From contig WHUZ01000037.1 of NCBI GenBank assembly GCA_015179045.1, positions 62,001 to 126,000 on the forward strand: a DNA stretch of 64,000 nt, in the 5' to 3' direction. Each line of letters opens with the position of its first letter. The first letter of the stretch is position 1. Position numbers and translations under genes: made by a program. This stretch comes from Kalaharituber pfeilii. Lineage: Eukaryota > Ascomycota > Pezizomycetes > Pezizales > Pezizaceae. This document shows positions 34,949 through 46,072 of this stretch, one piece after another. The notes under the pieces were generated by a model. That model had not been told where the DNA came from. It did not search any database and saw only the letters and a program-made list of their open reading frames with translations.

Positions 34949-35302
34949 ACACAAACACGGAAGTTTATTACGAGATGATATGAATCAAGGGGCAGTGCAG
35001 CAAACACGCCACTGAGTGGCGCTCGCTAAACGTGCTACTACTGATGCCACTGAATGGAAAACAACGGTGATAAACTAAGCATTGGTTCTTTAAATAATAT
35101 ATATATCAGTACTCGCTTGTAGCCTAATGCCATGGCGAGATAAGCGTTGATTGTGAAGCATTATAAACAAGCACAGAAGAAAAGAAGAGGCACGCTCGGG
35201 CCAGGAAACAATGAAGAAAAATCAGCCCCCAGGCGGTGCCTTGAGGCACGCCAGACAATTGCTATTCCACTGTAGGTATGTAAGAGCGTCACATATTCTT
35301 CC

Positions 35303-38300
35303 TTAACTTCTCTTCTCCCCCTCTTCCTCCTCGCCCTTCTCCTCACAATCATAACAGATGGGGTGTAAAACTGCCGGTTCCCCAACTGCGCTGTGTTGTC
35401 TAAGCAGGCGAAGATTTAACGAGTCCAGTCCTGTCGCACCTTGGATGTTCGCATTCATAAGAACAAGTCTATTCTGGGGTAATGCCCATTGACAGGTAAA
35501 ATCTAAGGAGTGATTGTCTGGAGTACAACCGCCCTTGAGTTGCACCTGACATAGATGATTTGCGTGGCTACTATATATTGTTATAAGGTACGGATTCCTA
35601 GCAATATTGTCCCAAGTTATAGATTCGCATTTGTCATAGAAGGTCATGTGGGCCATGGCTTTCCCTGAGGATACTGACCATAGCCGTACAGTGCAATCGT
35701 CGCTGCAAGAAGCAAGCAGCTGACCATCGGGAGAGAAGGCGATACTATTTATTGATCGATTATGGCCTTCAAAGATATGAATGATCTCTAGACGTTGAAC
35801 TGACCATAGTCGTAAAGTCGTCGCATGCCTGCTGCACGGATACCGGCCGTAAGAAGCAAGCAGCTGGCCATCAGGAGAGAAAACGACACGGTTTATGACG
35901 CTATTAGGGTCTTCAAAGGTATGAATGATCTCTTGATGTTGAACTGACAATAGTCGTATAGTCTTACGCCTGCCGCAAGCAGCAATCAGCTGACCATCAG
36001 GAGAGAAAACGACACGTTCTAGGACGTTATTAGGGTCTTCAAATATGTGAACGACCTCTCCACGTTGAACTGACCATAGCCGTACAGTGCCCCAATCGCC
36101 ACAAGCAAGCAGTTGACCGTCAGGAGAGAAGGCGACACATTCTACCCTTCGATTATGGGCACCAAAGGTATGAATGATCTTTTGGTGTTGAAATGACCAT
36201 AGCCGTACAGTCTTACTTACGGCAGCAGCAAGGAGCTGGCCATCAGGAGAATAGTCGAATGCTCCTATTGAGCCAAATTTGTCCTCATAAATACGAACGA
36301 CTTCTTGATGTTGAGCTGACCGTTGCCGTACAGTGTTATCTCCGCTGCCAGAAGCAAGCAGCTGTCCATCAGGAGAGATTGCGGCACTCTTTACCGATTG
36401 ATCAAAGATATGAATGACCTCTTGACGTTGAACTGACCATAGCCGTACAGTCTTATCTTCGCTGCCAGAAGCAAGCAGCTGACCATCAGGAGAGAATGCG
36501 ACACTATGTACCGACGCATGATGGCCATAAAAAATATGAATGAACTCTTGGCGTTGAAGTGACCACAGCCGAACAGTGTCACTAGAGCCAGAAGCAAGCA
36601 GCTGACCATCAGGAGAGAATGCGACACTTTCTACCCATGAATCATGGCCATCAATGGTATGAATGACCTCTTGGCGTTGAACTGACCATAGCCGTACAGT
36701 CTCATCTCTGCTGCCAGAAGCAAGCAGCTGACCATCAGGAGAGAACGCGACACTATATACCTCGCTATCATGGCCCTCAAAAATATGAACGACCTCTTGG
36801 CGTTGAACTGACCATAGCCGTACAGTCCTATCGTCGCTACCAGAAGCAAGCAGCTGACCATCAGGAGAGAATGCGACACTATTTACCAACTCATGATGGC
36901 CCTCAAAAATATGAATGACCTCTTGGCGTTGAACTGACCATAGCCGTACAGTTCTATCCATGCTGCCAGAAGCAAGCAGCTGACCATCAGGAGAGAATGC
37001 GACACTATTTGCAAACTCATGATGGCCCTCAAAAATATGAATGACCTCTTGGCGTTGAACTGACCATAGCCGTACAGTATCATCATGGCTGCCAGAAGCA
37101 AGCAGCTGACCATCAGGAGAGAATGCGACACTATTTACAAACTCATGATGGCCCTCAAAAATATGAATGACCTCTTGGCGTTGAACTGACCATAGCCGTA
37201 CAGTATTGTCGTTGACAGCAATCGGCATATTGCCGCGCCAATCAGGAAACAAGTCCAAGTCGCTGCCAGAAGCAAGCAGCTGGCCATCAGGTGAGAAGGC
37301 GACACTTGATACAGCATGCGTTTGCTCTAGATAAGGTCTTTCCCCGAATGATACAGAGTTCATGCAAGCTTTACCGAAGTTTGCTTTTCTAAGCCAAGCT
37401 TGATGAAAACGAACCTGCTCACCATGACGTTAGGTCAGACTAGATGTAAAAAGTAACGAGCAAAGAAAAAGACGAACCTCACGTAGGTCTGCATTTTGGA
37501 ATTGAGTACACTCAAACCAGCCACCACTTATATCAGCTCCAGGAATCCGTATTCCACGTAAATCATGACCCCCAAATCTTCTTCCGGCCCTGACTAGAAT
37601 TGTAATTGCGTTTGCTGAGGCGGTTGAAAAATTGGCATCAGTTTTCGATCGTTCAACCAGATTTAGCAGATTGTCTTGTAATGTGCTAGTATATTTCGCT
37701 CGTTCAACGATAAAGTCAAGAATACCAGGATCATCCGCAAGATGGAACTGATTGATAATTGCATCGTCTTTACATTGTACAAGTGACTTGTCTTGCCAGA
37801 GGGATTCAGCTACCAAATAGTCCCGTAGTGATTTGTGCAAAAATCTGTAGGCGTGCCCTTGTCGGATAAGTGGCGAACTAGAGCGTAGAAGGTGTATTTT
37901 TGGATCGTTAGCTAAGAATTTTTGCCATATCATCTGATCCTGTGGGGAATTGTAATCTTGGAAGATGTCGATAGGTTGATAGCTAGCTTCCAACAGCTGA
38001 TGACGGTACAAGGCTAATGCAAACTTTTGACAGAAGAGTCGTGCTTGAAACTTGAAATTATTCTCGTATAATTGAGAATAAGTTTGAAGGTGATCCTGAG
38101 GTAACTGAATTTTATCTAAACGGGCCTGTGCATTCTCTAACCAGTAATCAATGAATTGTTGGTACAAATCTCCGCGCTTGAGATTGTCTCTGTCTTGAGC
38201 TGGTGTAACTGTCATAATCATTCTGAGAAGAAACGGGTTGCTAATTAATGCACATATGTCAGGCCTAAGCACATAATGTTCATACTCATTGACTGAATGG

Positions 38301-39433
38301 CCATTAGGTTTAGCCATTAGATATTGTGAAATATACTGCTGGATGTTTGACTTCGAAAATGGCGCAATCCAGTATTCTTGCAACAGCTGTGGCTGACCAG
38401 GAGGGTAAAACTTGCTTCGATACCCTGAGCGTAAATATTCGGGTCGACTGGTAATGATAACTTTCGCATTCCATAGGTCAAGCTCATTTTCGATAAAAAA
38501 GTTGCGGTCCTGTCTCTCAATTTCATCATAACCATCCAAAAGAAACACGAATTCCCGCTGACGCCGAACCAGCTGTATTTGGTCTTCACGAAAACCTTGT
38601 TTAGCAAAGAAAGCCGCTATCAGATCCCGGTTGCGCATTCCAGACATATATACTCTGAAAAGTGAAATGAACAAGGGAACCACTGCAGTTGCTTGATCGG
38701 AGGCTCTGTCGTACTGAGACCATAACCAATGTGCAAGATGATGGGTGAAGGTAGTTTTTCCAGACCCAGCAGTCCCTTGAATCAAGCAAACCTTTTGACT
38801 CAACACAAGTTAGCCACATCTAGTAGGTGGTAAGTGACTGTAGAAGTTAAATAAATAAAGTAAATAATTAACTTAAATCAAAGTAAAGCAAACCTTCTGT
38901 GATACAGCATCTGAAAGGAACGTTTGAACAGCCTCCAGTAGATCAAAGCGATTACTATCGTGTGGGTCTGCCATTCCCTCTACCGGAATATATAGATTGA
39001 GCTTAAACTCCTCCAGCTGATTCTTCGCTAGGTAGTCGTTCTTGACCTGCTCAAACTCTCCAATTAAAGTTGTCCATTCAACTATTTGACGTTGATTTTG
39101 TGCTAGCTTTATGTTAACAAAGGCTCAGGCCTAGCAAGAGGATACAACTATACGTACCCAGTGTGGCTAGTTTTTCATTACATTCCCTGAACAAATTATT
39201 TGTCGTGAGTGGAAGTACATTAGCTCGAAAGGGGGCACCGCTGGCCCAAGTATTCCTCCTTTTTCCATCAGGTAATTCTGAGCTAGATAGACGTCTATCC
39301 ATTGGCAGAAGTTAGCCTAGGGAATGTGGTGATGAAGCGCTGTTATCTTGGAAACGGACTTGAGCGGAAGTTTTTGCAAAAAACTCCTCCCCATAGAGGA
39401 CCCCCCTGAACCTTCAGATTTCTCATGATCCAT
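35303..39433 (-). CDS. NLR: NACHT, pentapeptide and 13 WD40 repeats (copy 1)
   Basis: Five exons, 39433-39360, 39294-39158, 39102-38894, 38791-37478, 37414-35303, in phase throughout: 1281 aa. Introns are 55-102 nt with GT..AG ends. The ~140-aa N-terminus (MDHEKSEGSGG...) matches no known effector domain that I recognise. NACHT follows: Walker A GTAGSGKT (146-153), Walker B LLDGYDE (224-230), then ITSRPEYL (about 253-260). Residues about 548-603 follow the five-residue A(D/N)LXX pattern of pentapeptide repeats (DLRGI, DISGG, DLREV, NFGKA). Thirteen WD40 repeats (about 611-1171) share SVAFSPDGQLLASGS; repeats 2-7 are almost identical apart from a few positions. A ~110-aa tail ends Glu-rich. 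The build suggests a STAND receptor in which WD40 binds a ligand and NACHT oligomerises; this is inferred from the family. An alternative start at 39302 would drop exon 1. Confidence 0.9.
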
Positions 39434-39990
39434 CTTGAATAACTAGTGGAGCAGAATCACAAAATTTTCAGATGTAGTACAGAGTAAGGGAAACGAGATT
39501 TGGGTAGAGAGCCTTTGTGTTCACGTTGAGGCTGTAGGGCGATGGTGGATGATAATTGTTTGTTACCTTACGGTTGCAATACACGTACGTTCGTTGAGTG
39601 ATTGGTATGCTCTAGGCCTGCCATGGTCTTTGCAACCAATTAGAGGGATTTTGCAACCCTGTAACAAACCTTGTAGGATGAGATTCAAATCAACAGGGGT
39701 AAACGAAGGGGCTCCAAATTGTAAAAGACAGTCTGAAACCACAGGACCGGCTAAATTTAGCTACATGATACATGAAGCTACTTCATTCATCGTCATCAAT
39801 TTCAATATAGATACGCAGCACTGTGCCAACGCCAGATTGCTCTTGTCCGATTGACGCTACTAGGGTATTTTCAAGCAATTTTCCTGAGTATACAGTTTGA
39901 ACTTGAACGGCATCAACGTCACATGTGGCTAAGCACTGTACTTCTCATTACCAGCCTCCGATACAATAATATGAGTAGCATTTATGGGTA
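39434..39990. other. upstream region of NLR copy 1
   Basis: Presumed promoter of the minus-strand NLR up to 39806 (shared with copy 2), then unique sequence to a small MITE. A plus-strand frame at 39549-39854 has no recognisable content. Confidence 0.4.
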
Positions 39991-40097
39991 CTCGCTGGTT
40001 CGGAAAGTATTGGAACGCTGCATAAATCGTATGCGCTATTCGCCTTTTGAAATAGTGCAAATTTTTTGTACAGTGTTATACTTTCCGAACCAGCGAG
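39991..40097. mobile_element. 107-bp MITE, CTCGCTGG family, copy 1
   Basis: Flanked by TA on both sides. Counting the TA, the outer 22 bases (TACTCGCTGGTTCGGAAAGT...) form a perfect inverted repeat with 40078-40099. The ~60-bp centre has no coding capacity. A shorter relative lies at 42940-43019. Confidence 0.8.
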
Positions 40098-40176
40098 TAA
40101 GTATTATTGGTCGTTGTGTACCCGTACAGTTTCTCATGAATAGACTTGCCCTCTTGTGGTTGTTTGTTGCGGTCAA

Positions 40177-40235
40177 TCTGAATTCCGACCGCGCTAACAC
40201 TGTAGTTCCACGGTTAAGCGCGGACGGAATTCAGA
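40177..40235. repeat. 59-bp hairpin
   Basis: TCTGAATTCCG(A)CCGCGCTAA and TTAAGCGCGG(A)CGGAATTCAGA are inverse repeats with about 20 of 22 positions pairing around a 15-bp loop. It could be a regulatory hairpin or a minimal MITE; no flanking duplication is clear. Confidence 0.5.
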
Positions 40236-40293
40236 TGCTCGAGGGCCCACGTCGGCGTCTAAATCTAGTCGGCTCCATTGCTGTCGCAACAGG

Positions 40294-42519
40294 TACTATT
40301 TTATATCGGGAAACGATCGCCTACCTAGAAACGACGCGCATCTTGGCATGCCTCATGAGAAACCATTTTCACAATATCTTTGGCAACTTAGATGCCAGTA
40401 ACATCAAATAAAGTGATATAGATACAATGATGTCGGGACAACATTATCTACATATTCTATTGCCTATATTCAATATCAAGCTCCTGCTATATCAATAAAT
40501 ATGTCAACAGGTCAATTTAACCCCCCTCCCTCTTACGCTCCTACATATTGCCAGTTAAATAGTACTAACATCTATGCTCTTATAGCTGCTATCACTCACT
40601 AATGGCCATAGTATATGGTGGCATATGCTATAGGGGGGTAGGATACTTCAAGCTCTATTCGCAAGTCTAAAAGTGAGCAATTGCAGCAACTGTAGCTGTA
40701 CCAATTTATACTTAGTTATAATAAATAGAAGGTACCGAGGCTGAACATACTGTTATACACTCTACAACTGCTTATAAGATTGATATAGGGCTCTCTGCAC
40801 CTTTAGACCATGCTAGTTTACCAGTTGAAGATGATATACTCATTCCCAGCTGATATCTCTAAGAGTATGAGACATGCGGTCAAGCGGACTCCTCTAGCAA
40901 AAACCCTCACAGCTCAACCAAAATTGCATGAATATGAATTCTGAGAAGAGATTTGGAGTCCCTGATGTTTACTTATGTAACCCACTATTTTTCCTTAATT
41001 TTTTTGCTCTTTTAATAATTTTTTTATGATTTTATTGAATAGTACTGACAGGTGATACAAGGGGTGCTCAGATACATGTCTCACGATCTACGGCAGCCGC
41101 TGTCTCACATGAGCTGCAGCTCCCTCTGTGTTGATATGCATACTCCCTAATAGCAATACTTTCGAACTGGTTTGCTGCTGCCGAACCTCAGATTTGCTTC
41201 CTAAACCGAATTGCCCTTCCCAGCTGTAACATAGTATGCCCTCAATGGCTCGCCACTCGCAACCCCTGGGCCCAGATATGCCCCTCAAACCGGCTCACTG
41301 CTCACAATCCCCGCCCCCAGATATACCCTCAGGCCTGAATATACCCTCCAAACCAGTTCACCACCGCTCTCAACACTCTAAGTTAAAGTCAGATTCAGTT
41401 GCTGAAGTACTGGTAGTTGTGTAGGCGGCCAGTGGAGCGCGCGAAAATACGAAAAATGCACGCGCATACGAAATGCGCTTATGCGATGCAAGCGATATGT
41501 GAGCCGACGCTGGCAGGCGGCTGTTATGAGTTCACCGGGACTGTAGTATGGAGCTGGTGGAGCGCGCGAAAAATGTGAAAAATGCAAGCGCATACGAAAT
41601 GCGCATATACGACGCAAGCAGCAAGCGATATGCGAGCTGACGCTGGTAGGCGACATTGCAATCGTACAAATGAGTGCTATATGAGCTACACAGAAGACTA
41701 GCGAGGATCACTACTGAAGTGTCTTTTTGGCCTGGCAGACAGTAACTCTCTGCGCTTACCACCTCCATTACAAACTCTGAGTCAAGGTTGGAAAAAACTA
41801 TCATTTGGATGAGTCCTGGATCGAAATTATCTCATTGCTCGACTACGACAGTTGGAGGGTCAGAAAAATGTGAATGATTGTCATATTGACCTTGATTCGG
41901 ACTCTAATCACTCTCCTGAGTCTTCTGTAGATGGTCCAAACCAAAGTACTCCAACAGATAGGCTTACTACTAATATACTAGAAGTTAAGGGGGGGGGGGT
42001 CAACTACTAGTGGGAAAGGAGGAAAACGGCAGGCTAGAGGGCAAGGGAGTGGTAAAAGGGGACGAACTAGGGCTGCAAAAGATACAGACAATAAGATAGT
42101 AGTAAAGTCAACAGCATTATCTGGAGCTACTGACTCTCAGCCACCACCACCCCCTCCTTCAACACTTGAGGAAACAATTCAGCAAATGCAGCAGCTGCAG
42201 CAGCTAGTTTCAGGCCTCGCGAATAGAGCTGTAAGTTATTCTAACCTATATTGCATATGCTATCATATACTATAGCCATTAATGACTAACTCTTACTATA
42301 GGAAAGATAGATATAGACCTATTGATAGATAATATGCAGGAGGTTGAGGAGGGGGGTGGTAATTTAATATTATTAATGCATATATTGATATAGCAAGTGA
42401 ACTATTGTTGACAGAATTAATACAATATGCTAGAATTATAGTATCAGCTATGCTGTACATATAACTGTTTACTGTAAGCTGCTAGCATGTCTGTTGCACG
42501 AGATATAGCCAAATGTAGT
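40294..42519 (+). repeat. ~2.2-kb repeat, left arm of an inverted pair
   Basis: This segment reappears in inverse orientation at 59782-61836. Both contain the same order of features: ACGATCGCCTACCTAGAAAC near the outer end, a G/C-rich double unit with GCGCATACGAAATGCGC motifs (41420-41660), and a Ser/Pro/Gln-rich coding segment. The arms differ by scattered substitutions and small indels. It may be a transposable element present twice; no terminal repeats were identified. Confidence 0.75.
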
Positions 42520-42590
42520 ATCTCCAGCAGGCGTGCCAAGAAACGTCATATCCCGGTCGACGGGCGGGTGGTACTGTACCCATTTTGATA
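41850..42590 (+). pseudogene. coding segment of the 2-kb repeat, left copy
   Basis: Matches the frame at 60018-60440: a Ser/Asp-rich start, ATNILEVKGG-type segment (frame broken by a long G run at 41992-42000), polyproline and QQMQQLQQLVSGLANRA, then a GTAAGT donor. A second short exon-like stretch (SMSVARDIAKCS) follows near 42480-42520. The downstream sequence diverges from the right arm at 42519 and meets a TGA. I do not recognise the protein. Confidence 0.4.
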
Positions 42591-42939
42591 TCTGGTTCGG
42601 GAAAGAGGAGTGGTCCAGGACGCAGAATTTCTGCATGAGGGTAGCAGAGCGAATTCGGCATGCCAACTTTGGGAAGCGGGGCCAAGGGTAGGAGGGTGGA
42701 AGGAGGCGATGGGAGGATTGCTGGGGGAATTCATTTTTTCTTTGCTTCTGTTTTTGCTTTTCTTTCCTAGAGGGGGCAACCCCGTTTCCTATGTAAAGTC
42801 TTATACTGCGTATAGTCCCGGAAAATGTGCGATAGCCAGGCACCGTCGGGGACATTAAATAATAACAAGCTAGATCGTATCCCGATATAAAACAGTAGGT
42901 TGTACCTAGTCTCATACCAAGCCCCTAGGGTTGCCCGCA

Positions 42940-43019
42940 CTCGCTGGTCTAAAAAAGTATTGGAACGGCTGACTAATCATGCGCCAGTCAGCCGCTCAAA
43001 TACTTTTTGGACCAGCGAG
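42940..43019. mobile_element. 80-bp MITE, CTCGCTGG family, copy 2
   Basis: CTCGCTGGTCTAAAAAAGTA at the left and TACTTTTTGGACCAGCGAG at the right are inverse repeats that continue inward through GGCTGAC/GTCAGCC, so nearly the whole element folds as one hairpin. TA follows the right end; the left flank is CA. Shares termini and AGTATTGGAACG with 39991-40097. Confidence 0.75.
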
Positions 43020-43584
43020 TATTCTGTCTCCCTCTTCACAGACTGTTCCACGGATTGTGCAACCTGGAATAATTTATCCCAGACCCGAGTAAAATAAGCT
43101 AATTTACTATCCAATCACTCGATCCAATTTTTGTAATATTGTTGGATCTTGCGTTGCAATGTGGGGTAGCCCTAGCCGTCGATGACTTCATGGCTAGCCC
43201 CGCACAGACTGACTACTGTAGGTCATGCAGAGTCGCTGGTGGATTCTGGGGTCTTCCAGCAGGATCTATGGCTTTCCGGCAGGTTCTATGGCTTTCCGGC
43301 GGGTTCTGCGGCTTTCCAGCAGGTTCTGGGGATCCGGGTTCTTCTAGCAGATTCTGGCAGGTTCTTCGGGTTCGGGCTGTTAAGCGATGACCGGGATGCT
43401 GGCGGCCATGTTGCTTAAGCGAGCTTACAGGTGCAGAGATATATATCGGAGTGCTAGAAGGAGTGCGGCGAATTGCAAGGGTGTCAGGGTCAGCTGCATG
43501 TGTACGAGTACTGGCAAGTAGTATGTTGATTGCCAGTATAGGACCGGAGCTGGAGGGTCTTGGGCGAGGGGTCCAGGTTGGATT
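43020..43584. other. intergenic, probable LINE 3' region
   Basis: Lies downstream (minus strand) of LINE ORF2 remnants. Near 43245-43345 an ~18-bp motif around TTTCCGGCAGGTTCT recurs four to five times. No gene. Confidence 0.35.
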
Positions 43585-43921
43585 ATTACATTCCTATCTC
43601 CGCCAATTTGTCTTCATCTCTGTCTGTTTTCGGGGGTCTTCTCAGGTCCTCCTCCCCCCCTAGCAGCTTCCGTTTCCAAACTTCGCATTCTATCAGGACG
43701 TGTGCAGAGGTCTCCAGACCTTTGCCGCACTATCTGCACTCCGGACTGTCTGCTTTCCCGATCTGGTATCTCCAGTGGCGCAGGCCTTTATTACCTAGTA
43801 GTCCTGCTAGGGTGGTGACTCTGGTTCCAAGGCGCTGTAGTGGGCAGTAGCTGAGCTGTAGTCTGTCTCGTTCTGTGGCCCTTCATAATTTTGCGAGCTG
43901 GCGAATGGGTAATAGGTATCT
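43585..43921 (-). pseudogene. LINE ORF2 C-terminus, decayed
   Basis: On the minus strand the translation reads ERDRLQLSYCPLQRLG, then GLLGNKGLRHWRYQIGKAD, then a Cys/His motif (SPECR-stop-CGKGLETSAHVLIECE), the zinc-knuckle that ends many Tad/I-clade LINE ORF2 proteins. One TAG interrupts the motif. The block is clearly related to the plus-strand sequence at 63820-63990. Confidence 0.6.
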
Positions 43922-44728
43922 AGGTAATGTTCGCACCCGGTGTAAGTTCTGAGTCAGGTTTTCTGAGTGAGTCCGAGTTGAGCTGGTTTATTACACCATA
44001 AAACGTACTTGGCTCGGCTGTTGAGCGAGCTGGTATGAGTTGTATATACGGCATGACAGAGTCAATGTGTAATATACAACTACTACTTGGTACTGAGCTG
44101 ATGTGAGCCAATTATGTATGTATGCTATAAAACTCAACACTGACTCAGCTTATACCAAATGCGAACACTACATCTGCCAGTGGGGGTTAATATATAGAGA
44201 GTCCGGGGCGTACTCTGCCTGCGGAGGAGTAATATCATAGCTTAGCATGCCATGATGATGGTGGCAGAGGGAAGCTGACTACTAGTATATGTAGCTATTG
44301 CAAACGTAAGCAAGTCATTGACCAACTTGTCTGGATACTCCTACATATACTTGCTGTACTACCGGATGGTACCAATAGTTCTACCTTTTGGTGCAATGGT
44401 TATTACAATGATCAGGTAATAAACATAACAGGTAAATCCTTTGGCTTTCATTTGTTTTATTACCTCTAGAATTTGCACTCCTTCATCGTCAAGAACTCCT
44501 TTCTCTGTTGTGTCTACCGACATGGCTTCCTGTATATTAAAAGTGAATCCTTTTGCTGTAGAGTACACAATCCAACTGTTTACAAACATACATACGGACT
44601 ACATTGCGACCGAAACGTTGCATTGCGGTCTTGGCTGAACAAACGGGGGACAAAAGATTCCAGACGCTCCTGTGCGTCGCCAAGCGAATAATATTAATTA
44701 CAAGACGCCAGTCAGCGTCTGGGCACGA
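43922..44728. other. TE-rich intergenic, unrecognised
   Basis: A 76-codon minus-strand frame at 44359-44589 looks weakly protein-like (TTEKGVLDDEGVQILEVIKQ) and may come from another element. The right edge near 44700 has an imperfect GACGCCAGTCAGCGTCTGGG palindrome. Confidence 0.3.
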
Positions 44729-45314
44729 GACTACTGAGATAGGAGATGAACGAACATCAACTTGTTCACACCCAGCCAAAGACATCCATATGTATTGGTC
44801 ACGAAACCTAGAAAAACATCGAGCCTTGAGTGTGCTTGAGAAGCATCAAATATGTACATTGACTAGAACCAAAATATGCTAAAGAAAAGTTAAGTGAATT
44901 TGATAAACATTTTTGAGATGAAATTGGTAAGATTACTGTACTTTAACTTAACTTTGATATCCTAGGTATCTAATTTATTATTTTAAGCTGATCAGTAGCT
45001 ATATCTACTTAGTCAGGTATTTTGAAACAAAGTGGTAGCTCAGAACATGGAACAAGAAGCAACGAAGTGCCCAGTTTCCATTACTCGAACAACATTGTAG
45101 CAATTGATGGTAGCAGTAGTAGCAACGGCATTAGCAGAAGCAGTGATGGCAGCAATGATGGCAGCCAAGTGTGAAATGGAGTAGTCTAACATGTATTAGT
45201 ATTAGTGTGTTCGGTATAGCAAATATTATTTGTATGGAGGCAGGGGGGTACTTGTCTGGAGGTTTCTATCCGGTCCGGAATTGTTAGGGCGTCCGGTATA
45301 GCAAGGGTAGACTG
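44729..45314. mobile_element. pogo/Tc1-like non-autonomous element, copy 2 (truncated)
   Basis: Parallels 29525-30208, from GAGATGAACGAA..CATCAACTTGTT to the terminal GGTATAGCAAGGGTAGACTG followed by TA. The left terminal repeat is missing, and ~70 bp of extra CCGGTATAGC motifs present in copy 1 are absent. Confidence 0.75.
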
Positions 45315-45324
45315 TATGTAGTAG

Positions 45325-46072
45325 CGGTGGTCATCAATTATCTACGGTACGGTAAGGTGGAACATCCGTACATCTCATATCCCTGTACGTCTAGCCATTT
45401 GCGGCCGGCAATTGATGACCGGTCCAAAACGCAAAAAAGCTAAGGCTTGCACTCTGTAATTGTAGACTCATTCACCCCTACCCCGCATATCAACACAATC
45501 ACAGAATCGCAATGCCTCGTATAAGCCAAAAAGCATCAATACAGAAGAAAATAGACGCTGAAATCGATGTTTTGATGACAGCAATGGAGTATGATTTAGA
45601 CTCGGAGTTTGACTCAGAGTATAGTTCAGAGGAAGAAGAGGAGGACTTAGAGGAGCTTCAGGAGCTTATAGATAGGAGTGATAATATTGCAGCTAACCGA
45701 TATTTCAACCGTGGCAAAAACTCTGCTGGAAGACAAGACTCAAATATTCTATCAAATGTGATTAATGAATATCCAGATTCAGCATTTCTTGCTATTTTTC
45801 AGATGCAAAGAGCCTCCTTTTGGTACCATGCGGTGCAGTGCGGTGTGGGGTTGCGTTGAGTGGGGGCGGTTTGGGGCAAATCTACGGTAAGGTACGTGGT
45901 TTTCCAAAAAGTACGGGACTATTTCGTGCCGTAGATTTTCAGAAATGTACGGTGATAACGTACCTTGCCGTACATTTCAGGGCGGAACATAGCCAATGAA
46001 TGTTGTTGCCAAGACATGGAAAATGTACGAATGTTCTACTTACCTTACCGTAGATAATTGATGACCACCACT
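45325..46072 (+). mobile_element. deleted Harbinger-like element with inverted ends
   Basis: GGTGGTCATCAATTATCTAC at the left and GTAGATAATTGATGACCACC at the right are inverse repeats, the left arm carrying a 4-bp insertion a little further in. Inside lies the start of a transposase-like frame (45512-45859). The remainder of the transposase is missing, so this looks like an internally deleted derivative. Confidence 0.65.
45512..45859 (+). pseudogene. N-terminal fragment of Harbinger-type transposase
   Basis: Starts MPRISQKASIQKKIDAEIDV with an acidic stretch (SSEEEEEDLEELQEL). It then has the segment NRYFNRGKNS...SNVINEYPDSAFLAIFQMQRASFWYHAV, similar to the region before the DDE domain in PIF/Harbinger transposases. 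Homology stops around residue 108, where sequence switches to the G/C-rich right end of the element. No DDE residues remain. Confidence 0.5.

Larger units (their letters stand above)
32470..39806. repeat. segmental duplication, copy 1
   Basis: Starts at TTTATCCCGTTCACGTAAGG and ends near TCATCGTCATCAATTTCA. The sequence from here to 39806 is nearly identical to 50183-57168 in the same orientation and includes the NLR and about 2.8 kb downstream of it. The main size difference is a 338-bp segment at 34611-34948 found only in this copy. Confidence 0.9.

Noticed and set aside
35161..35385. Small frames overlapping the 3' end of each NLR copy
   Set aside because: They are other-frame readings of the last NLR exon and its flank, repeated in both copies.
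38792..38800. One-base difference (A4 versus A3) between NLR copies before the P-loop exon
   Set aside because: It falls at the 3' end of an intron just before the AG, so it does not shift the protein.
39851..40411. 186-codon plus-strand frame
   Set aside because: It runs straight through a MITE, a hairpin and the start of the inverted arm, so it is a by-product of unrelated pieces.
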